Below are positions 50,161 through 58,552 of a stretch of DNA of 64,000 nucleotides, in pieces (position 1 is the stretch's first letter; each line of letters starts with the position of its first letter). Origin of the DNA: Bariatricus massiliensis. GTDB lineage: Bacteria; Bacillota; Clostridia; Lachnospirales; Lachnospiraceae. The notes under the pieces were generated by a model. That model was not told the DNA's origin. It was given only the letters and a program-made list of their open reading frames with translations, and searched no databases. The position numbers were made by a program, and so were the translations under genes. Location: positions 292,158-356,157 of the forward strand of contig NZ_LT574837.1 in the NCBI RefSeq assembly GCF_900086725.1. Direction: 5' to 3'.

Positions 50161-51396
50161 TTAACCGACCATACCTGTCGGCATAGTGATTTCAGCTTTT
50201 TTCGGTGGTAGCCGCAGGTTCTGACACAGAACCCCATTCCTTATGCTGTCCTTTCCGAAACGCCGTCTGATTTCTTCAACACACTTTTCCATTCGCTCCA
50301 ATTTGTCCTGCTTGGCGGCGTCCATAAACATATCTATTTGACGGGGCGTGTCTTGTGGAACAAGATTTATGGCTTGTACCGTCACAGAACGGATAGGGTT
50401 ATTCCACCCATATCTTTTTTCAAACAACTGAAAAGCGGTCTTTGCAATAATCATCGGAGACTGTGTAGGAAGTGCAATCTTCGTCTGCCATTGCCTTGTA
50501 TTGAGTGTGTTGTCTCTAATATGTATTGCGACACCTTCTGCACTCAGTCCGTGAACACGGAGCTTGTGTCCGATGTCTTGGGTTAACTCAAGAAACACGG
50601 GCCACACCTGCTCCGGTTTCTCTAAGTCTGCTACCGTTGTTATACCGTGTCCTACGCTTTTTATAGGAGAAACGAAGTCTTTCTTGGCAACAAGGGAAAG
50701 GTCGTTACCATTGGCATAGTTCCATAAAACTACTCCGTTCTTTCCTAATCTTCTGCGTAAGAACTCAGGGTCGGTATTCGCTAAATCCCCGATGGTACGA
50801 ATACAATAGCTGTCAAGCACTCGCTGGGTTGCCCGTCCTACACCGAGCAGGTCAGCGGCAGGAAGTCCCCAAATCTTTTCTTTGAATGTGTCCTTTGGAA
50901 TTACGGTTACTGCGTCCGGTTTCTTCATATCCGAGCCGAGCTTCGCAAATATCTTATTAAAGGAAACACCCACAGAAATCGTCAAGCCGAGTTCAAACTT
51001 CATAGTCTCACGAATTTCATTTGCCACCTTTTCCGGCGAACCGAAAAGGCTTTCTGTCCCGCTAATATCCAGCCAACACTCGTCCATACCATACGGTTCA
51101 ACTTGGTCGGTATATCGCTCATAAACGCTTCTCGCAAGCTTTGAGTATTTGATATACTCCTCATAATGGGGCGGCACTACAACCAAGTCCTTGCACTTCT
51201 GTTTAGCCTGCCATACTGCGTCCCCGGTTTTCACATCAAAAGCCTTTGCTTTGTAGTTCTTTGCAAGCACGATACCGTGTCGTTCCTCCACAGAGCCGCA
51301 GACAGCAATCGGATATTTCTTCAATGCGGGGTCGAGCATACATTCGACGCTGGCATAGAAGTTATTCATATCACAATGAAGTATGCTTCGTAACAT
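50161..51396 (-). CDS. Y-family DNA polymerase (UmuC/DinB-like)
   Basis: The 411-residue protein has the palm motifs LHCDMNNFYASVECM (first catalytic Asp), YGMDECWLDISG (the DE pair) and ISVGVSFNKIFAKLGSDMKK, then a helix-hairpin-helix region LLGVGRATQRVLDSY and a little-finger domain. It copies across damaged template, at the price of errors. It is the first gene of the long operon that ends in the integrase, and its promoter region has the XRE-type operators, so it should be induced together with excision. Confidence 0.92.
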   Translation of the reverse strand: MLRSILHCDMNNFYASVECMLDPALKKYPIAVCGSVEERHGIVLAKNYKAKAFDVKTGDAVWQAKQKCKDLVVVPPHYEEYIKYSKLARSVYERYTDQVEPYGMDECWLDISGTESLFGSPEKVANEIRETMKFELGLTISVGVSFNKIFAKLGSDMKKPDAVTVIPKDTFKEKIWGLPAADLLGVGRATQRVLDSYCIRTIGDLANTDPEFLRRRLGKNGVVLWNYANGNDLSLVAKKDFVSPIKSVGHGITTVADLEKPEQVWPVFLELTQDIGHKLRVHGLSAEGVAIHIRDNTLNTRQWQTKIALPTQSPMIIAKTAFQLFEKRYGWNNPIRSVTVQAINLVPQDTPRQIDMFMDAAKQDKLERMEKCVEEIRRRFGKDSIRNGVLCQNLRLPPKKAEITMPTGMVG

Positions 51397-51420
51397 TTTT
51401 AGAACCCCCTTGACATTTTG

Positions 51421-51514
51421 GGTAGTTTGGTGTACACTATGTGTAGTTCAACTTCCCAATTCATATTATATACACTTCAACTGTACTTGTCAAGAGCAAA
51501 TGGGTAGTTCAACT
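51421..51514. promoter_or_regulatory. Operator region of the XRE/Y-polymerase divergent promoters
   Basis: GTAGTTCAACT occurs at 51443-51453 and 51504-51514, each with the dyad AGTT-C-AACT; a related CACTTCAACTGT lies near 51473-51484 and GGTAGTTTGG at 51421. Repeats at both ends of a 120-base divergent region fit a repressor that controls both sides. Promoter boxes are not clear. Confidence 0.65.
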
Positions 51515-51544
51515 GTAAATATTCTTTTAAGGAGTGAAATCACA

Positions 51545-51955
51545 ATGACATTCGGTGAAAAAGTCAAGGCTGAAAGAACAAAGCTTGGTATGAGTCAAGA
51601 TGAGTTGGCAGCTAAAATCGGCGTAACCCGACGCATAATTGGTTCTTATGAAAATGATAAATCCCGTCCGAGAGGAATGGAAAGATATAAGAAGCTGGCA
51701 GAATCCTTAAATGTAAATGTGAATTATCTGCTGTCTGAGGACGACGCTTTCATCGCCGATGTAGAGGATAAGTACGGACGCAGAGGAGCAAGACAGGCTC
51801 AAGAGTTGCTTGCAGAAGTGACCGGTCTGTTTGCCGGCGGCGAAATGGCTGACGAGGATATGCGTGAAATGGTGGACGCCATTCAGGAAGCATATCTCAT
51901 CGCTAAGAAAAACAATAAAAAATACACCCCGAAGAAATACCGCAAAGACGAGTAA
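51545..51955 (+). CDS. XRE-family repressor (ImmR-like)
   Basis: The 136-residue protein has an N-terminal helix-turn-helix (MSQDELAAKIGVTRRIIGSY, then KSRPRGMERYKKLAESLNVN) and a helical C-terminus (ADEDMREMVDAIQEAYLIAK). ATG 51545 follows AAGGAG; the frame upstream of it has no ribosome site. It sits beside an ImmA/IrrE peptidase gene and faces the recombination operon, as ImmR and ImmA do in ICEBs1, so it should hold the element quiet until cut. Confidence 0.88.
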   Translation: MTFGEKVKAERTKLGMSQDELAAKIGVTRRIIGSYENDKSRPRGMERYKKLAESLNVNVNYLLSEDDAFIADVEDKYGRRGARQAQELLAEVTGLFAGGEMADEDMREMVDAIQEAYLIAKKNNKKYTPKKYRKDE

Positions 51956-52055
51956 TCCTCGAAGTGAACTAAGTCCAATATATGGGACACATAATAGTTT
52001 ATAATTTATTATAGGGTAAATATCCGATATACTATAATATGGGAGGTGAGCCGGA

Positions 52056-52589
52056 TTGGGGTATTACACTACGGCTGAGATTGTGAAAATCGTAAACAAG
52101 CTCATTGACCGCTGCGGCACTCGTGACCCATACAAGGTCGCAAAAGAGCTTGGTATCAATATAATCTACCGGAATTTTGACAAGCAGCGTGGAGCATACA
52201 AGGTTATTCTGAAGAACCGCTTTGTTTTCCTTAAAAACGGTATGCACCCGGTCGTGGAACAGATAGTGCTATGGCACGAAATCGGGCACGATGTTCTACA
52301 CAGGCAAGAAGCTGTTGCTGTCGGCGGGTTCAAAGAGTTCAACATCTTTGATATGAGAGAAAACCGTATGGAGTATGAAGCAAACATCTTCGCTTCTCAA
52401 GCTTCGCTACCGGACGACACCATTTTGGAATACATTGAAAACGGCTATGACATTCAGCAGATTGCACGGGCAATGAGTTCCGACATCAACCTGATTGCTC
52501 TGAAAGTGGATACGCTGATTGCACAAGGCTATCAACTTCGCAAACAGGAACACCAAAACGATTTTCTTAAATACAATCACAAAATGTAA
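52056..52589 (+). CDS. ImmA/IrrE-family metallopeptidase (ImmA-like anti-repressor)
   Basis: The 177-residue protein has the zinc site in IVLWHEIGHDVLHR and MEYEANIFASQASLPDDTIL, the ImmA pattern. It should cut the adjacent XRE repressor after DNA damage or a signal. TTG 52056 is taken as start, with GGGAGG nine bases upstream. About 100 bases separate it from the repressor gene; TATAAT near 52032 may give it a promoter of its own. Confidence 0.87.
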   Translation: MGYYTTAEIVKIVNKLIDRCGTRDPYKVAKELGINIIYRNFDKQRGAYKVILKNRFVFLKNGMHPVVEQIVLWHEIGHDVLHRQEAVAVGGFKEFNIFDMRENRMEYEANIFASQASLPDDTILEYIENGYDIQQIARAMSSDINLIALKVDTLIAQGYQLRKQEHQNDFLKYNHKM

Positions 52590-52623
52590 GACCGTCAAGT
52601 CTCGAATGAGATCTGACGGTCTT
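52588..52623. terminator. Bidirectional terminator between convergent genes
   Basis: AAGACCGTCA (52588-52597) and TGACGGTCTT (52614-52623) form a perfect 10-bp stem. It overlaps the stop of the peptidase gene and precedes the end of the opposite gene. Confidence 0.8.
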
Positions 52624-52625
52624 TA

Positions 52626-53498
52626 CTATTTCTCTATTATTAAAGTGTTTCTATTTCTGTTGCGAAGTATATGACGCAGACAGCATATTTCCACCTGACG
52701 GATTCTATTATATGTGACTCCCATATTCTCAGCGACTTCTTTTTTGCTCATTGGTTTTCCGGTATATATTCCCCAAAGCTGAGCGACGATTTCCTTTTGA
52801 TGGTCGTTCATATCCGTATCCTCAAATGCAAATAGAAAACTGTCGCTGTCAAAATCAGGGTTCAATTCATAATCAATAGTATTCGTTGTATCGCAATACC
52901 AAGCAATTCTCTCTTTAACCTTATCTAAATAAAGAGTTTGAGAGACAACTTTATCAGATTGATATAGACGGTTTCTGCGTCTCACATCATACCAACCTTC
53001 TCGAACAAATTCTTCCCCAACCATTCCCGAACTCATTCCACCGGCAGCAAATCGTTCAATATAGACAAGGTGGTTGCTATAAATCCTCATACCAAACTCT
53101 TGGACAATACTCTTATATTTTTCATAGAAGAACTGTTCGTCCATAGGTAGTTTGTCATAGGTGAATTTGCGTGCTGCATATGCCCACCATAATGGCGCAC
53201 CTCGGCTACCCCAATGCTTTGGAGGAGAAAGGAATAACTCATAGCCGTAATGCTGCCCTTCTTCTCGAAACCGGAGAAAAGGCATAGTTTCATCTAAATC
53301 TCCAAAAAGATGAGGAACTTTTTTAATCTGTTCAGCCATAAACAAATAATGATTATCCCCACAACCAAGCACCGCTTTTTCAAAGCCAATAATATCCCAA
53401 TCAGGAAACAACTCTTTTCCTGCTTTGTCGAAGCACTCATACGCTGCCTGATGGTGTAAAATGTCGTTATAGGTCAATTTATCATATGGTATAGGCAT
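52626..53498 (-). CDS. Unknown protein with sigma-like C-terminal HTH
   Basis: The 290-residue protein has a Trp/Tyr/Phe-rich N-terminal two-thirds without a known motif (LFLSPPKHWGSRGAPLWWAY) and a C-terminal helix-turn-helix (MSKKEVAENMGVTYNRIRQV) like sigma region 4. It is last in the operon after the HIRAN gene, 31 bases away. It may be a regulator of the defence operon or an effector with a DNA-binding end. It has no membrane segment. Confidence 0.55.
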   Translation of the reverse strand: MPIPYDKLTYNDILHHQAAYECFDKAGKELFPDWDIIGFEKAVLGCGDNHYLFMAEQIKKVPHLFGDLDETMPFLRFREEGQHYGYELFLSPPKHWGSRGAPLWWAYAARKFTYDKLPMDEQFFYEKYKSIVQEFGMRIYSNHLVYIERFAAGGMSSGMVGEEFVREGWYDVRRRNRLYQSDKVVSQTLYLDKVKERIAWYCDTTNTIDYELNPDFDSDSFLFAFEDTDMNDHQKEIVAQLWGIYTGKPMSKKEVAENMGVTYNRIRQVEICCLRHILRNRNRNTLIIEK

Positions 53499-53529
53499 AA
53501 TAAATTCTCTCAGTTCATCTCGTTTTTCA

Positions 53530-53928
53530 TTACTCGTGCAGGAAAACCTTAATATAAATCTTGACCCACGAGCCTTTCTTTTCCTTTGAAGTAATTCTAC
53601 CGAAAAGGAGCTTCCCGGCGTCCATTAGACGGGCAAATATTACATTATCCTGCTTCGGCACATAACCGATTTTTACGCCGTCAACAGTCTTAATGACAAT
53701 TGCTTGCTTATCATATCGGTTATCGGGTTCTCTGAAAAATTCAAGTCTATCATCGTTATTCAAATGTGGCTCTAATTCTTCAATACCTTCAATATGGGTT
53801 GTCCCGGCTACATATGTATCAAAAAGGAATATATCTTTTTGAAAGGGTTTTGGTATGGAAATCTCTCCGCCTTTGCCGTGTAACAGTCCTACAAGTCCGC
53901 TACCGCCGGATTTAACCAAATCGCCCAT
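53530..53928 (-). CDS. Stand-alone HIRAN-domain protein
   Basis: The 132-residue protein consists mainly of a HIRAN domain: FLFDTYVAGTTHIEGIEELE, DRLEFFREPDNRYDKQAIVI and IGYVPKQDNVIFARLMDAGK. HIRAN domains bind the free 3' end of single-stranded DNA in Rad5/HLTF-type and bacterial proteins. A free-standing copy in a restriction operon might sense broken or unusual DNA. GAGGTGAG precedes ATG 53928, four bases after the end of the J-domain gene. Confidence 0.85.
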   Translation of the reverse strand: MGDLVKSGGSGLVGLLHGKGGEISIPKPFQKDIFLFDTYVAGTTHIEGIEELEPHLNNDDRLEFFREPDNRYDKQAIVIKTVDGVKIGYVPKQDNVIFARLMDAGKLLFGRITSKEKKGSWVKIYIKVFLHE

Positions 53929-53932
53929 AATC

Positions 53933-54835
53933 TCACCTCAACATTTCTTCGATTTTCGCCTTATAAATAGAGATAAGCTCGTTATATTGTTCAAGGATAC
54001 TTTCAAGTTCTTGCTTCTTCTGCTCAGTTCTCTCTGTATCCTCAAGAATATCCTTCATCGTGTACGGATACTCTGATTTGATATTATCAATGCTCTCTCT
54101 TATTGATTTCAGAAGTCCCTGTAAACGCTCACGTTCTTCGACAAGCTGTGTCATAGCGTCCTTATGCTGTTCAGGCAGCGGATTGTTTCCGACCATTTCG
54201 CCGATAATCCTCAGTGTTCCCAAATCGCCGCTTTTATAGGCTGATACTGCATTATCAAATAATTGAACCTGTGCTTGGGAAACATCGGGGTTAATATCAG
54301 GGTGTAATGCCTTTACTATTTTACGATAGAGCTTTTTAAGTTCCTTGTTATCTTCGTCAGACAGAACTTCCGCCTTACTTCGTTTAAGAGCGTCATTCAT
54401 CCTATCAATCTGCTCGTTGAGTTGTTTTTGATACTCTGCAAATTCGCTATCGAGAGTTTCCTCAATAGCAGAAATAATGACCTTTTCCTGTCTATTTTTC
54501 TTTGCCTGAATCAATTCGATTTTGCGTTTCAGTCGCAGAGCGGCACATTGAGCTTCATACGCCTTATACTCAATACTGCCGAGTTTTAGCATATATTCTG
54601 TCTCTATATTCTTACAGATAACGAATTGAAGCTCGTCACGCTCCAGCAAAAGCATTGACAGTTCTGTACGCATTTTTTCTACTTCGCTTTTCAGCTTTTC
54701 AAAATCAGGGAATACAATAACATTACCCGATGAAGATACTTCTGCGGTCGTCTTAGCATTTTCTTCATCGTCCCTAACCATCAGATACTCTGCGGCACGA
54801 CCGGCAAGTCTTTTTCTGATTTCTTTTTCGTCCAT
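53933..54835 (-). CDS. Coiled-coil protein with embedded J domain
   Basis: The 300-residue protein has long coiled coils on both sides (about 40-155 and 225-300) and, between, a DnaJ-type J domain with helix KELKKLYRKIVKALHPDINPD-like sequence and the HPD tripeptide at 178-180. J domains turn on the ATPase of DnaK-type chaperones. No zinc finger or client-binding DnaJ part is present, so this is a specialised co-chaperone or a scaffold. It lies 93 bases after the glycine-zipper gene. It is cytoplasmic by sequence. Confidence 0.75.
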   Translation of the reverse strand: MDEKEIRKRLAGRAAEYLMVRDDEENAKTTAEVSSSGNVIVFPDFEKLKSEVEKMRTELSMLLLERDELQFVICKNIETEYMLKLGSIEYKAYEAQCAALRLKRKIELIQAKKNRQEKVIISAIEETLDSEFAEYQKQLNEQIDRMNDALKRSKAEVLSDEDNKELKKLYRKIVKALHPDINPDVSQAQVQLFDNAVSAYKSGDLGTLRIIGEMVGNNPLPEQHKDAMTQLVEERERLQGLLKSIRESIDNIKSEYPYTMKDILEDTERTEQKKQELESILEQYNELISIYKAKIEEMLR

Positions 54836-54928
54836 TCAATCGCACCTCGCTTTATAAACATAACTGACCTTTGATATTCTAAAAACTATGCCGTGTAGAA
54901 TAATCAGAAGTATCATCAAATCCGTGAA

Positions 54929-56044
54929 TCAGGCTTTTTTTAACTGGTAGCAATATGAAAGTGCTTCCTCAACTGCATCAATAATTTCTATTGAAAAGTC
55001 TTTCTTTTTAATATCCATAGTCTTTAACAATTTTTTGTTCTTTTTGAAAGCTTTATATAGAAGTTTCTTATCCTTATCATCCAAATCAATTTTGTAAAGC
55101 AGATTTGCAAAGGAAATAATCATAGGTTTATAATCGTTGCACATTGAAGTATCTGCTTTTCTTTTTTTCCAAGCAATATACATATCAAATTCACTATCAG
55201 CAAATTTCGGCAATAAGCCCGCAATCGGATTAACTAGTAACTGTGTGGAGGACAACATTAGATTAAGGTACGCACCAAGTTCATATTGCTGTGCCTCTGT
55301 CATAACCTCGTAATCCGTTCCAAAGCTCTTTATCTTGCAAATTGCTTCTTTGAGCGTTTCGCATTCAGTTTCGATTCTTGAAATACGCTCACTTAGTTCA
55401 ACGATAGCAAGTTTGTAGGATTTAACATCTCGTTCGCTAATAAGTGTAAAGATGTTCTCGATTTTTTTCTTGTCGCTGGCAGACTTCCAAAACATCAATC
55501 CACTTGCTATGAGAGCAACGCCAGCTATTGCCCATCCGACCGGACCGGCGAGAGCCAGAAAAGCGTTTCCGGCAGCCATACCGCCACCACCCGCAGCAAG
55601 TGCTCCACCACCAAGCCATGCTAATGCAGCGTTTGTAGCTGCTGCTCCGCTTAATGTAGAAATAGCAGTGCCGGTAGAAGCAACACCAAAAGTAGTTGCA
55701 ATTCCCATCGCTGCTGTGGGGCCAAGTGCAACCACTGCAACTCCTGCTCCCACACCAGCCGCACCTGCCCCTGCATTTTTTACTGCTGCTGCTCTGTAAT
55801 CACTTTCGATTTTTTCTGCTTGCTGTTTCCATTTCAAACGAATTTTCTTTAACTTTTCACATTCTAATTTCTTGTCGTTCGGGATGTTGCGAATTTCATC
55901 AAAGAGTTCTTGAATTCTGTTTAGCTCTAAGCACAGGCTGTTTGAATATTCACCAAGTTCTTCTATCTTTTTGTTTGTTTTATTTATAGCGGCTTGAGCT
56001 TCATCTTGTGCCAACTTAAGTTTTGATTTTTTCTTGCTGTTCAT
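54929..56044 (-). CDS. Coiled-coil protein with glycine-zipper membrane segment
   Basis: The 371-residue protein has an N-terminal coiled coil (about 10-85), then a Gly/Ala-rich hydrophobic stretch (about 88-187) with zipper-like repeats such as AGAGAAGVGAGVAVVALGPT and GGGALAAGGGGMAAGNAFLA, a second helical coil (about 190-245) and a helical tail. Such stretches insert into membranes as packed helices. In a defence operon this could be a membrane-breaking effector, but that is inference. ATG 56044 overlaps the stop of the gene before it (ATGA). Confidence 0.7.
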   Translation of the reverse strand: MNSKKKSKLKLAQDEAQAAINKTNKKIEELGEYSNSLCLELNRIQELFDEIRNIPNDKKLECEKLKKIRLKWKQQAEKIESDYRAAAVKNAGAGAAGVGAGVAVVALGPTAAMGIATTFGVASTGTAISTLSGAAATNAALAWLGGGALAAGGGGMAAGNAFLALAGPVGWAIAGVALIASGLMFWKSASDKKKIENIFTLISERDVKSYKLAIVELSERISRIETECETLKEAICKIKSFGTDYEVMTEAQQYELGAYLNLMLSSTQLLVNPIAGLLPKFADSEFDMYIAWKKRKADTSMCNDYKPMIISFANLLYKIDLDDKDKKLLYKAFKKNKKLLKTMDIKKKDFSIEIIDAVEEALSYCYQLKKA

Positions 56045-57480
56045 ATAGAACCTCCTCGAAAGTAACAGTCTATTTCTGCCTTTGATTTTACCGTTTTTTC
56101 ATCTGGCACATTACGTAATTCTGCAAGACGCACCGACTTTGCAAAAGCATCTTCATACAAATTGCTTGTTTGAAAATCATTTATAAAGTTCAGCAATTCT
56201 TTATCGTCGTACGCTTCGGAGAGAGTTTTCAGTCCTTCTATGTAGTCGTCAACAATGATTGTCTCTCTTTTTATGAATGTGACATCAGTATTAGTTTTTT
56301 TTGACTTTATTCCTCGTTTTACTTCTCCATAAAGCGAAATTGTAAAGCGACCTATCCCTACAACATTGAATCGCATAAGGAACTCTGAAATGTTAAAAGT
56401 TCCACCACCAGTGGCTATTGCTCTAATCGACGCATCTCCTATATCTATTAAGCAGAATGTTCCGTGTGCAACTGTAAGCATTCTTTTTACCGTCGCATTT
56501 GAAAATGGTTCGCAGGTTTCCCATAACATAGCTAAGTTTTTTTCTTTTGGCGGAACAGTAATGAAATATTTGATGAGACGCCTTATTGAATAAAAGAGTC
56601 TTACAATCATTTCATTTATAAACACAGGAATTGCTTGCGTTGTTTGAAATCGGACATCATATCCCTTTTCAAACAATTTCAAGGCAATCTCGCTAACCGA
56701 TTTATCAAACTCAGATGCAGGAATATTAAGTTTCCTCTTTATTGCAATTACATCATTGCTCCAAGCCAATATTGGGGAAGGTATGCCCATTCCTCTACCT
56801 TTGCTACTTGAAGAACCAGACACATCTGAAATCAAATGACCAATCCAATTTGCTATGCCGCAAAAAATCTTACTTGGTATGTTATCTCCGTGTAACTCAA
56901 ACTTTCCATCTGAATTGTTTAGAGATATTATTTCACCATCTGACACAAAATCAGATGTATTCGTAAATTGATTAAGAATAGAAAAAAACAGTCCTAATAA
57001 TGTCGGATTATGACCAAGTGATTTAAAATGATGGTTATTAGGAGTTAAATTTATTAAGTCACGGAATATTCCTCCACCTACACTTTGGTCATAAGGAATT
57101 TTGAATTTCTTTTCGAGGAAACTAATTGCCGACGATAACGAGTCTTTTTCTCCTGTGTATCCACAGAGTTTGGCAAAATCAATCGTCCTATTAGCAAACC
57201 ACTTGTCTGTTATTTCTCCTAATGGTGATTCGCCCGGTTTGCCAACAAGAAAAACATCTATTATTCCGCATAAAGCCCCTGAACTTGCAGATAAAATATA
57301 ATCGTATTTATCACATTCCGGAGTGAGAGCCTTTATTGTTTCAAGTGTTTCACAAAGCTGTTCTTCCAAATTGATTCGTTCATCGTTTGCGTCAATAAGT
57401 GCTTCGGATATTGTATTGGGAAAAATACACTTTTGTTCATCAACAACTAACTCAAGTAATACTGCTTTATTGTTTTCCAT
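56041..57480 (-). CDS. Unknown protein with His-rich conserved-looking motifs, defence operon
   Basis: The 479-residue protein has an acidic N-terminus, then YDYILSASSGALCGIIDVFL, NNHHFKSLGHNPTLLGLFFS and FCGIANWIGHLISDVSGSSS. The HHxxKSLGH and WIGHLISD boxes look like metal or membrane-interface motifs, and several hydrophobic stretches suggest membrane contact. I do not know the family. ATG 57480 is used, with AAAGGAG upstream; a TTG at 57537 would overlap mcrC. It is coupled by ATGA to the glycine-zipper gene, so the two are probably partners. Confidence 0.65.
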   Translation of the reverse strand: MENNKAVLLELVVDEQKCIFPNTISEALIDANDERINLEEQLCETLETIKALTPECDKYDYILSASSGALCGIIDVFLVGKPGESPLGEITDKWFANRTIDFAKLCGYTGEKDSLSSAISFLEKKFKIPYDQSVGGGIFRDLINLTPNNHHFKSLGHNPTLLGLFFSILNQFTNTSDFVSDGEIISLNNSDGKFELHGDNIPSKIFCGIANWIGHLISDVSGSSSSKGRGMGIPSPILAWSNDVIAIKRKLNIPASEFDKSVSEIALKLFEKGYDVRFQTTQAIPVFINEMIVRLFYSIRRLIKYFITVPPKEKNLAMLWETCEPFSNATVKRMLTVAHGTFCLIDIGDASIRAIATGGGTFNISEFLMRFNVVGIGRFTISLYGEVKRGIKSKKTNTDVTFIKRETIIVDDYIEGLKTLSEAYDDKELLNFINDFQTSNLYEDAFAKSVRLAELRNVPDEKTVKSKAEIDCYFRGGSI

Positions 57481-57523
57481 ATTTCTCTCAACTCCTTTCA
57501 AAACAACAATCATAGCTTTTAAT

Positions 57524-58552
57524 TCATTCTGAATCAAAGCAGGAATAAACTATCTCATCTAACTGTCTCCGTATTTCTGAAAAATCGCAATCCAAATCAA
57601 GCGTTTTTACTGAAATTGCATTACCGCCCATTTTGTAATTATTGTTCGGCAATACCAATTCATCGGTCTTTGCATAAAGCAACATTCCCGATACATTGCC
57701 GGTATTATCAGTATCGAGGTTTTTAACATAAGTGAAAATCTGATACAGATTGCCTGAATGCAAAGTGTTTACATCATACTGCTTTTGCGTTGTATGAGAG
57801 TAATACTTTGCGTCAATTACCAATGTCTTGTTGCCTTGTTTCAGCATAATATCGCTCTGCATAACCGGCAGCATTTCTCTGTATCCGTCATCAGTATCCC
57901 ACGGAATTTGAGAAGCCGACGCTTTTATTTCAGGATGTTCCTTCCTGTAATACTCAAGAATAAACTTTTCATATAGCCTGCACATACGCTGTTCATCAAG
58001 GAAATCCATCAACTTTGTGCTTCCGTCAGATGTTGTCTGTAACAATCCTTTAAGTATCAGGTAACAAATCGAAATCAGCATTTGGTATGTCTGATTGTTC
58101 TTGTTAAATTGCAGCTTCCAGTTTATACTTTCTCGACTCAGTGGTTCTACCTCTGAGAAATAGATGAGAAGTTTACGAAGCTGCTTTTTTCTGTCCTTGT
58201 TGATACTGCTTCTTACAAGAGTATCCATAGTCGTGCGGATAATTCGATTCATATAAGAGTTTACGGAAAACTCGTCATAATTACACACCAACTGCTTTTT
58301 TAGCATTGATTGCTCTTTTACCGAAGCGGAAATATCTATTTTGCCACGGAGAGCTGACAAGGACTCTGTTTGAAGCACATATTCTTTACCTAATCCTCTT
58401 TTGATTTGCAACGAGACACCCTTAATGAGAATGGCTGCGCATAATTCAGCGACATTATCAAATTCTTCTGTCGCCACCTGTTTATATCCCTGCTCATTCA
58501 AGACTTGAAACGCATATGAAAGCATATAGTATATGTTTTGTATGCGTATCAT
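57524..58552 (-). CDS. mcrC: McrC-type nuclease subunit of a McrBC restriction system
   Basis: The 342-residue protein has the McrC layout: an N-terminal part that engages McrB (IQNIYYMLSYAFQVLNEQGY) and a C-terminal PD-(D/E)xK nuclease with Asp234 (MQSDIMLKQG) and Asp247-x-Lys249 (LVIDAKYY). With McrB it cuts modified DNA. The length is standard, without the added coiled coil of CoCoNuT-type homologues. ATG overlaps the mcrB stop (ATGA), so the two are made together. Confidence 0.92.
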   Translation of the reverse strand: MIRIQNIYYMLSYAFQVLNEQGYKQVATEEFDNVAELCAAILIKGVSLQIKRGLGKEYVLQTESLSALRGKIDISASVKEQSMLKKQLVCNYDEFSVNSYMNRIIRTTMDTLVRSSINKDRKKQLRKLLIYFSEVEPLSRESINWKLQFNKNNQTYQMLISICYLILKGLLQTTSDGSTKLMDFLDEQRMCRLYEKFILEYYRKEHPEIKASASQIPWDTDDGYREMLPVMQSDIMLKQGNKTLVIDAKYYSHTTQKQYDVNTLHSGNLYQIFTYVKNLDTDNTGNVSGMLLYAKTDELVLPNNNYKMGGNAISVKTLDLDCDFSEIRRQLDEIVYSCFDSE

